Assembly: GCA_900660155.1 (NCBI GenBank)
Contig: CABFPE010000429.1
Location: forward strand, 354,473-418,472
Source of the DNA: Hofstenia miamia
Taxonomy: Eukaryota > Xenacoelomorpha > Acoela > Hofsteniidae
Reading direction: 5' to 3'
Length of the DNA: 64,000 nt
In this document: in pieces, positions 1 to 10,500 of the stretch
Layout: each line of letters starts with the position of its first letter
Numbering within the stretch: the stretch's first letter is position 1
Notes under the pieces: model-generated
Database searches by the model: none
Told to the model about the DNA's origin: nothing
What the model saw: the letters and a program-made list of their open reading frames with translations, nothing else
Made by a program: the position numbers and the translations under genes

Positions 1-149
1 TGGTCACCAAGGTCCTACAACCCAAGTGCAGATACAACCTGGTGTTGTCTGAAACTGAGAAATTTAAACTCGATGCAGAATTTAAGGGAATTATTGCCGA
101 ACGGCATCCTCCATACCCAGCATGTCAAGCGCTTATCTTGAAGACGTAA
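1..149 (+). CDS. C-terminal fragment of an unrecognised protein (open at left edge)
   Basis: An open frame enters at the window edge (first full codon at 3) and runs 48 codons to TAA at 147-149. It lies upstream of the region shown by the longest ORFs. The composition is protein-like, with mixed charged, proline and cysteine residues and balanced codons, unlike the K/N/I-rich chance frames around it. The end reads AERHPPYPACQALILKT. I do not recognise the family. It could be the last exon of a host gene on the same strand as the downstream exchanger, or a retroelement tail; the sequence does not decide. Confidence 0.4.
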   Translation, partial: VTKVLQPKCRYNLVLSETEKFKLDAEFKGIIAERHPPYPACQALILKT

Positions 150-539
150 ATTGTCCAACCACAGGAATCAAATTAACAGCTGCATTATGAAATTTATATA
201 CTTGTTGATTTACCACAGGCTCACCATACTGTGGCCAAAATAGTAATTCGTGCCTAAAATGGAAAATTTGTCGCCACGATGACGACTGGCAATAGAATAT
301 TTTTTAGAATACAAAATTATCTTGTGCAATGCTGTTTATCTTGAACGCCCTTTTAATAATTGGACTGAGCCCTCAGCCCCAAAACCATCGGGAGACCCAT
401 AGGGATCCTTCACACTATATATATATATATATATATATGCCTGTTTGAATTCCTGTACACACAGCAATGTTATATTTAAAAAAGAATAGGACAAGTGTTG
501 TATGGGAACTACGTACAAATTCCATACATATTCATTCCC
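150..539. other. Non-coding stretch with a short (TA)n tract
   Basis: It follows the stop at 149. It holds a (TA)n microsatellite at about 414-438 and no supportable coding frame; the 60-codon minus frame over the repeat encodes YIYIYIY and is repeat-derived. Confidence 0.5.
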
Positions 540-2170
540 AGACTATATACTGTACATGAACGATTTATTAAATATTACCGCGTTGAAATGTGGCATAATT
601 ATTTTGTTCCAAATTCTTTGACTTGACTTACTGAAATCTGAGTAAAGTAGGTGACTTTCTTTGCTTAAAATTCTTTTAGGAGTTGCTTGAAACTGGTTTC
701 TAACCATTTCATCTATATAATCAATGTACCAGGTTTTCTTGATATTTGTTACTCGTTCAAGTAAGTGTAACTCTCTCCTTAATATTTTGAGTTTGTGCAG
801 ACGCTCATACCTCTGCATATATAAGTACTGGAGACCGATATATGTTTTCAAAAAGTACTTTTTCTTTTAGTTATGGTATGCTAAAAATTTACATGCTGTG
901 CTTAACCTGTCACTTCAGAATTTCGTCAATATATAGTTCGAGATATTTATGGTTATCCACCTTTTTTATCTCTTTGTCATCATCAATGTTTATGCAACTT
1001 CATTAAGATGATGTTTGTGTGTATTTGTATGAACGATCACAAGTTTAAAGATTTTAGACACATTTATTAACAAGGCTCGTTTTTCTGATTCAAGCAATAG
1101 CATGTTAACACGCTTCTGATAAAGCTGTTTCGCTTTTTATGTTGCCTAGGATTAGGACATCATCTGAATATTTTGAAACATCTAGGCTTTCATTAAATTT
1201 AGAATCAGTTCCACTAGTAATTAAGTGTCACTTAAAGTTTCGCCTTGTGATATCCCCACAAAAATTTTGATTTTCTCTGAGTACTTGTTTTGTATAGTGT
1301 ACTTTGTGATTCCAGTCCACCACATTTTGCAGAATCCGAGATTCTAATCGTTCGCTTGTTTTGCAATACCGTGTTGAATGGTCAGTTTTATAGTTAGAAT
1401 TTCAAAATATTATTCATTGTATACAGATACAGAATAGTATTAATAGTCCTCTCCTTTCCTTATATGCAACGGATGTTGTCAAGTGTTTCATGCTGCGCAT
1501 TTATCTAACAAACGAGCTAAGATTGGTGTGACATTGGTAAGTCGAAAGTTATTTAAGTTTTCTTCAGATTGTTCCACCATTGTCCATTTTTAAAACAGGT
1601 GTAACTAAGGCATACTTCCACTTTGATAGGCATCTCATACTTTTGTTGAAAATTTTGTTAATTTGCTTTGAAAACAGCTTATGAAACCAATTTGATACAT
1701 ATATAATCCCTGATGCTATATGATCTCAAACATTTGTTGGATGTTTAAACTTGAATCCACTGAAAGCATTCTAAATTTAAATTATCTACAGCACTTTGAT
1801 CTTCATGTTTATATTTATGCTTATTAAATCTTCTGAAATACATGTTAAACAGAATTGCCGCTTCTTTTTCATTTAAATTCAGATGTCTATTGCTAACCTG
1901 TTTTTCTAACTTCGCTGTGGATAAATTCGCAATTCGTTCTTTTCTCAGATGCCGCACCTTTTTTTACTATTAATCTTTGGGGTTTGCTCAAATTTCCTTT
2001 TCCACCAATTTTTAGTACTTGCGTTTTCCGCTTCAATAATAAATCTAATTCGTAGTTTATTATTTTATCTTGCCTATATGTAAAAGTAACGGTTTTTCTT
2101 TTCTTTGTTTATAATGTTGAATGATGCGGTTGTACTTTTCTAATTAAGTTTATAATAAAGAAAACGAAAG
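540..2170 (-). mobile_element. Decayed non-LTR retrotransposon (LINE), reverse-transcriptase region to C-terminus
   Basis: Reading the minus strand from about 2170 down, frames broken by stops and shifts give in order: a basic linker (about 1745-1957, with KEAAILFNMYFRRFNKHKY); an RT finger-like stretch near 1560-1720 reading WKYALVTPVLK; the RT catalytic box as YSDDVLILGN near 1150-1200; and a C-terminal thumb/connection-like stretch at 543-851 with RLHKLKILRRELHLLERV. That order is the usual layout of a LINE ORF2. No endonuclease domain or poly-A tail was found. The element is dead: at least three frame changes and several stops. The clade is not assignable by eye. Confidence 0.65.
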
Positions 2171-2989
2171 TCTAGACTTTTCCAATTTCCAAATTCAACT
2201 CATTCAATATGAGGCTTTATGCGGTTCTCTCACAGTGCCATTTTAGCCAAAAATCGGTCATTAATCAATATTGAACTGCTTATTCTCAGCATAATGTAAA
2301 ATATCGTCTTATTTGCTAAAATAATGAAGAAAAAATAGGCATACATCGGCCATCTATGCGTTCGTTAGTTTTTCAATATCAGTCTAATTATATATTCTTG
2401 AACTGAAAAAACAAAACACGCTCACAAAAAACTAAATAGATGACTCTAGTCAAGAAGGGTGATAACCTTTTTAAATTGTAGAAAATCCTCCAACATTTAT
2501 AATGTTTCGATACAATGTTTAAATATTTTATTTCAATTCCTAAAGAAATATTTTCACTTAAATTTAAAAATCATTAATTTGATATGACGTCATCAAGTTG
2601 TTGTGCGGAGAATTCGTCATCTGAGGAATTTGCTTCCAAGGATTTATTGCTGATTTAGATGATTATTTTTTTCAAGTGATTTGTCCTACGAGTCGTGACA
2701 GCTCAAGGACTCTGTCCAGCCTTGATTCTCATACATTATTTCAAACATTAGGTTCTTCAATGATAAGCTTAAGTCAGACAGAATTACAGTAAAGGAGTCT
2801 TTACTTATCACCCAAAGCTTAAGTGTTTTTTTTCGTAATCCATTTATTATTCGATGCAGCCACAAGACTTTGATATCTATAGCAATAGGATTTATAAGAT
2901 CGCTTAAGCTTTGCTTCTCGTATTTTGCAATTGAGGTTCCAAGAAAAATGTATGGAAAAAATATCAACCGACCTTGTGAACATTTAATA
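2171..2989. other. No gene seen
   Basis: AT-rich sequence between the LINE relic and the duplicated 1-kb block. A 93-codon minus frame at 2686-2967 has no recognisable domain and is not supported. Confidence 0.4.
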
Positions 2990-3997
2990 GAGCAGATGAC
3001 TCATTCTAATTTTCTGAAAGGACATAATTTATAATGGTATTAAACTTTAACATATAAAAATGGCCGAGAAAACCCGTATAAGACCTTCACACCCGACCCA
3101 TGCAAAATTTACATTCAAATCCAAATCGATCAATCCCTGAAATAAAGGATTTAGCAGTTAATTTTCATTGTGTTCCATTGATTTTCAGAAACATTAGATT
3201 CTCAACAGTTTTGAGTTGTAATCTACTTCTTAGTTTTGTAATGGTGAAGCCTACAAACAACCTTATGATCACTTTGGAGTGAGGATGATCTAATAACAAA
3301 CACATTTCTGGCTATTGCAGTATGTTTCACGTGAAAATTATTCTCGATACATTTTCAATTACTTATTGCAAGGCCCTGCTTATTGCCCTATGGTACTCCA
3401 GTATAAGTAGGCATCGATTTTGTTGGTCGCAACTCAAAGTTGCTTGTCAATTTTCAATATTATTTAAATTACTAAAGTTTAAGTTTTCTGCTAAAATATG
3501 TATGACCTATATTTTTTATTTAAATTGACCCAGCCAAACTCGACTCGACCCGACCCTACTCCACACAATAATAACTTCAACATATGTAATCCGACCTATT
3601 TTATTTCGCTCAAAACAGTGACAAACTCACCCGGTTTCGCATCGACACGACCTGCTTGCAACTCTGTTCAAACCAATGTAAATGCACTCGTTTTATATGA
3701 TAACTTAAATCGTATGGTTTACATCTTATAACTTAATTATTGTGATTTTTCGCAACCATTTGCTCATAAAACTTACGAAACAATTAGTGATAATGTTATA
3801 TGCAAAGAACAAAAATTTGAATTTTTGTTCGTTCCAACGAACAGAAATTTATGAAACAACATGGCCATTTTTGTACATTTTATGAAATTTTTAAGTGTTT
3901 TGGTAAGACATTTGTATTAAGATATACATAATGCTAATGAAAATAATTACAAACAAATATACCAATAGTTAATAGCAATTCTAAAAAAAAAATATGA
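2990..3997. repeat. 1,008-bp direct repeat, copy 1
   Basis: Matches 4279-5286 at a constant offset of 1,289 bp. Compared by eye along its length, the only difference I found is TG at 3818-3819 against CA at 5107-5108. It contains clusters of CGACCC-like words (about 3091-3101 and 3530-3570) resembling subterminal repeats of hAT-type non-autonomous elements. The small frames inside (60, 68 and 77 codons) are identical in both copies because the DNA is, not because of selection. Confidence 0.95.
3807..3830. repeat. Perfect 11-bp hairpin with TG loop (copy 1)
   Basis: Arms GAACAAAAATT and AATTTTTGTTC are exact reverse complements around a 2-base spacer, TG at 3818-3819. In the second copy of the block the same arms enclose CA, the reverse complement of TG. 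Confidence 0.95.
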
Positions 3998-4278
3998 AGG
4001 GATAATCTATTTTTTGTAATTTCTGCTGCTGCTTTTGTTTCTGAATCTGGAGAATAATATTAAAGCTAAGTAAAACCAATTGGGTGTTGGGAGTCATACA
4101 ATCTAGAAATTATCGAATGAAATTGTGAAAGAAAAGGGAGAACATAGACCTACAACATCAGTTTGAAGTGGCGTATTCATGGTTATGGGAAAGATAATTT
4201 CTTAACAACAATTAGATATTACAGTGTCAAGGGAAACTGAATTTGCAATTGCAACATGATGAGATGATAATTTAGATC
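3998..4278. other. 281-bp spacer between the two 1-kb copies
   Basis: Present once. Copy 1 plus this spacer makes the 1,289-bp unit, so the arrangement is a tandem duplication in which the second unit lacks the spacer part. Confidence 0.7.
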
Positions 4279-5286
4279 GAGCAGATGACTCATTCTAATT
4301 TTCTGAAAGGACATAATTTATAATGGTATTAAACTTTAACATATAAAAATGGCCGAGAAAACCCGTATAAGACCTTCACACCCGACCCATGCAAAATTTA
4401 CATTCAAATCCAAATCGATCAATCCCTGAAATAAAGGATTTAGCAGTTAATTTTCATTGTGTTCCATTGATTTTCAGAAACATTAGATTCTCAACAGTTT
4501 TGAGTTGTAATCTACTTCTTAGTTTTGTAATGGTGAAGCCTACAAACAACCTTATGATCACTTTGGAGTGAGGATGATCTAATAACAAACACATTTCTGG
4601 CTATTGCAGTATGTTTCACGTGAAAATTATTCTCGATACATTTTCAATTACTTATTGCAAGGCCCTGCTTATTGCCCTATGGTACTCCAGTATAAGTAGG
4701 CATCGATTTTGTTGGTCGCAACTCAAAGTTGCTTGTCAATTTTCAATATTATTTAAATTACTAAAGTTTAAGTTTTCTGCTAAAATATGTATGACCTATA
4801 TTTTTTATTTAAATTGACCCAGCCAAACTCGACTCGACCCGACCCTACTCCACACAATAATAACTTCAACATATGTAATCCGACCTATTTTATTTCGCTC
4901 AAAACAGTGACAAACTCACCCGGTTTCGCATCGACACGACCTGCTTGCAACTCTGTTCAAACCAATGTAAATGCACTCGTTTTATATGATAACTTAAATC
5001 GTATGGTTTACATCTTATAACTTAATTATTGTGATTTTTCGCAACCATTTGCTCATAAAACTTACGAAACAATTAGTGATAATGTTATATGCAAAGAACA
5101 AAAATTCAAATTTTTGTTCGTTCCAACGAACAGAAATTTATGAAACAACATGGCCATTTTTGTACATTTTATGAAATTTTTAAGTGTTTTGGTAAGACAT
5201 TTGTATTAAGATATACATAATGCTAATGAAAATAATTACAAACAAATATACCAATAGTTAATAGCAATTCTAAAAAAAAAATATGA
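4279..5286. repeat. 1,008-bp direct repeat, copy 2
   Basis: Second copy of 2990-3997, ending where the flanks diverge after ATATGA. The near-identity means a recent duplication, gene conversion, or an assembly duplication. Confidence 0.95.
5096..5119. repeat. Perfect 11-bp hairpin with CA loop (copy 2)
   Basis: Same arms as at 3807-3830 but with CA at 5107-5108 in the loop. Confidence 0.95.
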
Positions 5287-7075
5287 TATATAATTTTTAG
5301 ATAGTAAATTGTCATTATAGGCTAAAGAAAATTACTTATTTAATAACATATAAACAACAAAACCAACAAACTGTAAGAAACAGTATTTCATTTTTGATAT
5401 GGAAGCAACGATATTAACCACTAAAACAGATTTTCCCTAAAATTTCACTTCGCTTTTTAATTTCCTTTGTCTTTTTCATTGTAATGAACAGTGACCAGAA
5501 AAAGGTTACAGAACCCATCTTACCAAATTTGGTTTTTTCCCATCAAGATAACTTTAATTGATGATATTTTGCCTAAACCAAGGTTGTGGTGAGCGGAACA
5601 GTTGCGCGCCTATGCACGCAACTTTACAATCCCACCATTATATCATATTTTGTATTTCTTCAAGAAAATATTTCGTAATAAACTAATAAAATTTAATCAC
5701 ATAATTTCAAAGGAATCCCTGTTTTTATGGAAATGATGAGATATGTTTGAAAATAATAATTAGAAGGGCTCGAAGCTGGCAGTATGGGCTATTTAACAAT
5801 CGAATCAAAGGTTGGAAGACTTTCGTCAACTTAAATATGCATTAATTTACTTATTTTAGATGTTAATTTTAAAGCATCCAACATACAGTTTTTAAATTTA
5901 GACATTGCCTTATTTCCATCCTTCTAAGATTTGGATCTGGGCGCTTACAGTTTGCTATTATTAAGTTTGTTTTTCATCAACTAACTGAGATAAGTTTACG
6001 AATGTAAATGAGTGTGAAATGTGAGCACTGCTAAAGGTTACCAATTGTTTCATTTTTTAGAGAATGCTGCGAGTTTCTTACTTAAAGAATAATCTAATTT
6101 ACATTATGCTAATGCTGCTTCGACCTTGCACTTTGCTGTAAAGAAGTACCTGCGCTCTTTCAACTGTTAAAGAGACCTTGTTACCAATTTGTTTTCACAT
6201 ATTAAAAACTGTTTTCAATTTCAACTAAATTATGCGGTTTTTGAAGCTGTTCAAACTCGAAAATTCTATTTGAGTGTAAAACTTCCATAGCTAACTGCAT
6301 TCATCATGTGGATACAGAAACAGTGCAAGAGTGACAAAGTCTCTCTTTATTTCTCTCTAAATTAGGGGGTAACTTACTATTCTCTGTAAGTGAAGAGTGA
6401 TCTGGTTTCAATTTAGAGTTTATGACCTCCAGGCCCCCTTCGGAGGTACGCCACTGGTACAAGATTGCACCGTTTATCAACAAACGATTTTGCACTATTT
6501 ATGCATCAGTGAAAAAATCCTTCTAAGGCATATTTCAACTTCACAGAATTTTTGGAAATTATTGATATTTCTGCATAAAAAAATTATTAAGAGCCCCAAT
6601 TGCACATTTTTCATTTACAAAAACTCTAATAAATAGCAAAGATGTATACACAAGTAAATTTGAGGTTTTAAAATGACTAATATGTTGGAAAGTTTCATTC
6701 TGAGCACATTTGACGTAAAAATCATTACGTATGTACAAAGCGCAAATGTCTTTGTATTTGATATGCTTTTTTCAAGTTTGTTGTTTCTGAAAAAATAGAA
6801 ATTTCCACGCAACTTTTTTCTAGTAATCATTAAGGAACCATATTTTTATAAATACAATGTCGTAAGCAGAGATTAAAGCTGGCTCTGGCTGATATTTTAG
6901 GCGGAAATATAGAATTAAAATATTGACTGTTCCAGATTCCAATCGTTTGAAATGAGTCTCATAGTGACGTTCAATAGCTTATATTTAGATTACAATTTTT
7001 TCTAACTTTTATCGTTTTCGGCTTCGTGAAATTTTCTTTTTGTACATGGTTAGAGATTGAAAAATTATATTTTAG
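5287..7075 (+). other. No gene seen; expected to hold upstream exchanger exons but none found
   Basis: About 1.8 kb of AT-rich sequence before the first recognisable exchanger exon. I looked for the conserved NHE blocks that should precede it (VDPVAV-type, GESLLNDAV-type) and saw none. The region 6430-6460 carries a GTACGCCACTGG word like the hAT-MITE terminus at 51531-51759, so a MITE relic may lie here. Confidence 0.35.
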
Positions 7076-7187
7076 CTAGTCAAAGCAGTTATTCAGTTTT
7101 TCGAAGTTAGTTTTGGTGGAATAGTTTTTGGAGTGTTTTTTGGAATTCTATCATCATTTACTACCAAATTCACCACAAATGTTCGAG
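7076..7187 (+). CDS. NHE exon a (first visible)
   Basis: Acceptor TTTTAG at 7070-7075, donor GT at 7188, leaving phase 1. Encodes a helix pair with [19 protein letters not shown] and TTKFTTNVR, matching the Gly-rich helix and cytosolic loop of NHEs. An alternative acceptor 4 bases downstream is less likely. Confidence 0.88.
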
Positions 7188-7540
7188 GTTAGTAGTAATA
7201 AGTTTATGCATTTTTTAAGAATACTACTGTTTGGTTTTTGTACACATTTGAATGATAAACATGTTTTCATGTTTGTTTGGGGCTTTTAAATATATGTTTT
7301 AATACTGCTTCGCAAATTCAAAATTTTTGAAAAAATAAATTTAAAGTTGTAGTCACTAATTAATTGGAAAATTAGTAATGACCAAGTTTTAGCAATTAAT
7401 AATCTAAATTCAATATTGTATATCGTTGTTCATGCTGTAGATCAACTCTATCGCTATCAGAGAATAAAATGTCACAATATTAGAGTTTGATACTATTCCA
7501 GTTTAAAAAACCAATTTATTTTTAAAAATATGAACATATT

Positions 7541-7578
<38 letters not shown>

Positions 7579-10500
7579 CTAAACTCAGAAAATGCATCAA
7601 GTTTTTCTCTATTGTTGCACATGTTGAGAAGATGTACTTAATAAATATGATAAATCAGTTATTCTATACAAGATTCGAAAAAACAGTTTTAAAAATTCAA
7701 AGTGACGTGAAGCATCCAATGTATCATGAGTTCCAAGAAATACGCCAAGCGCGAACTACCCTGCACATGGTATCCCTTCCTCCAGCTCGCAATGAGTTAT
7801 ATAAAAGGACATTTTGCCACGCAGTCTGCAAATATTTGTTTGATGGCACTTACCCATGTTTTCTATGATAAACGTTGTTTGTGTGTAATATTCCTATTTA
7901 TTGTATACGTACAGTACAGGAATAAAAGCGTTACAAATAAAATAAATAAATAAAAAATATATAACGTGATGCTAAGTTAGGGGAATTGTATCTTTAAATG
8001 ATTAGTTTTGGTTGTTAGGTTATGTGGACAGAGCCAAAGTTCACCAACTTTTGAAATATGCTTTTCATGCACGTAATCATGTTATCAATCCGTATTTTTT
8101 GTATTCATCATTTCATCTGAAATACTTTGTTATCAAAGAGACTGTTTGGATCCATTCAATAATCACACACGACACCAGTAATGTCCTAAAATATAAGCAA
8201 TTAGAATTTCTTCAAAATCTTTTTTGTTCATTTGGATCTTCTTCGCAAAATCATCTTTTTCTTCTAAACACCGTCATGAGTTTTTAGATGTTAATTGCAT
8301 TAGAACTTTAATGAGAAGTTTATCTTCCATCCAATAGCTCGTAACCTGTACCATTTCTGAGTTACCATAGCTAATATGCGATTCTAAAAAATGGATAGAT
8401 TTTCTACCACGGGAATGGAACCTGAAAACGATAATGATCTCACTATTTGTAGAAAATGATATCGCTCTTTAACTACACCTAAGAAAATAACGGATTTTCT
8501 TCATATGAGATTAAAGAATATGTATGGTATTAAAGAGCACACTTTGGCACTTTGGAAATTGCCTTAGGAGGATTCTCTCAGATATATGCCGATCCGGCTT
8601 GGGAAATTTTCGCCAAGAACCGCAACAACAATATACATGATAATACTACTACGTTAGCCTAACTGATACATATTCATCGAATCTCGAACTCAACTATAAG
8701 CGGAAGAATGATAATATTATAGTAATTCCTTTCGACTTTCTTCAGAATGTTACTTTATGCTCTTATTGATCAATTATCTTAAAAATTCCTAGTGTATGAT
8801 TTGAGGCTGAAATATTCCGATGCGGCAAAAATGGCCTGTAAGCCATTGACATTGTGAATCATAGCTTCACTAGGAAAGATATCGATGTAATTGCATGTAT
8901 TAACTCTTTTATTTGGGATCATTTCATGCTCCATTTGTCAAACATATAAAATGCTTCATCAGATTTTGTATTATGTTTGTATTTTAATTGTTATCATTAA
9001 TTTTTTCATTGAAGTTGTTATGGCAACCACATATGTATTAAAATATCGCTTCTTCATCATTTTATAGAAGAAATCATGTTTGAAAATTTAAAAGAAATCA
9101 CTAGTTAACTGCAGAAATTCTATTATTTAAATACGTTTAAAATACCAGCATTTTAAAGAAGTCATTCCTATTGTTGGAAAGTTTAGATTTAACCCGTAGC
9201 AAAGATATGTCATAGTGGACTGTTGTTTGTACCTGAGTTCAGACTTCAGAAAACAAAGGCTTTGAATAACTGTATTAAATTATGAATATCTAAGGCGTAA
9301 GCCTGCCAATAAACAAAATCCTCGATTATGTTATTAAACATTCTAATTGGATGCATCATGTATAATACGTCTCCTTCTACGACTCACTGGAATTCGAATT
9401 TTTAGTTGTAGAGCCTTTAATCATTTACGGATGCGCGTATTTGGCCTACTTAGTTTCTGATCTATTTGATGTCTCTGGAATCATCGGGTAATTAACTTTT
9501 TTTCTTTTTGATATACATATATAAAGTGACTCCTTGATTTTCAACAATTTTTAATCAGTTTTTTGAAGTATCATTTAGAGTTTGTTTTTTTACTCCCGTA
9601 TTTTAGCTTTGCAATTATAGAGCAATATAGTAGCAGTGTTTTTAAATGAAATTGATCCAAGTTTAAATTGAAAAGTTGGTCCCAGTCCTGTCCCATCTTT
9701 TGTTTTTGATCCCGATCCCTCGAGATTTAACCCAGAATCACTAACATAAATTGGTGTTCCAAAGCCTACGTGTTTGCGCTATGGGTTTTTCCAAAAGTAT
9801 GTTATTTTGTGCTAATTTTCTTATAAGAGGCTCAGTTCTCTTTTAGCAATACCATAGAAATGAATATGCATGTTATATCAAATATAGCACAAAGAGCAAA
9901 TTCTGTGTAATAAGTTCACAAATTTTGATATTAATGTGCTTAGTTGCTCCAGAAATATTGTCATCAAAATTTGTAACAATCGCCTTTCATTGCTAGAAAT
10001 TCATTTCATCAATGTAAAATGGTTTTTCCAATTTTAATGTCTATATTTTGTTTTCATTAATGTCAAAATTTGGTAGTATACTCAACCTTTTATACTGAAT
10101 TTGCTTTTTGTGCTAGATTTTACATAACATGCATATTCATGGAGATATTGTCTAGGTTGCCCTCTTACAGGGCATAAAAATGAACATTAAACCCCTAATG
10201 AGAAAAAAAACAAAGTTGATTCTGGGACCAAAAATCTTTGTTATAGCTTTAATGCTTTCCAAAAAAACTCGTGAAAACTTATGTCGCAATCCTTATTACA
10301 ATAACTGTATATCGTATGATATAGGTTTTGCATGATATTATGTATATGAGATTGACAGGCAAATTTGAATTAGTTTATAATATATATGTACTAGTTGGAT
10401 ACAATTTAGGATAATAGTATGTGGTTTAATTCAAGCACACTATTCATTTGCAAACATTTCACATAAAAGCTACACAGTTGTCAAGTACTCAGTAAAGCTC

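Noticed and set aside
2117-2143. Plus-strand LNDAVVLF, tempting as the NHE GESLLNDAV block
   Set aside because: The preceding codons do not give FGES, no acceptor AG precedes it, a stop follows at once, and the minus strand here is part of the LINE relic. Taken as coincidence.
3100-5020. Repeated 60/68/77-codon frames in the 1-kb duplicates
   Set aside because: Conserved only because the DNA was copied; no domain and no initiation context.
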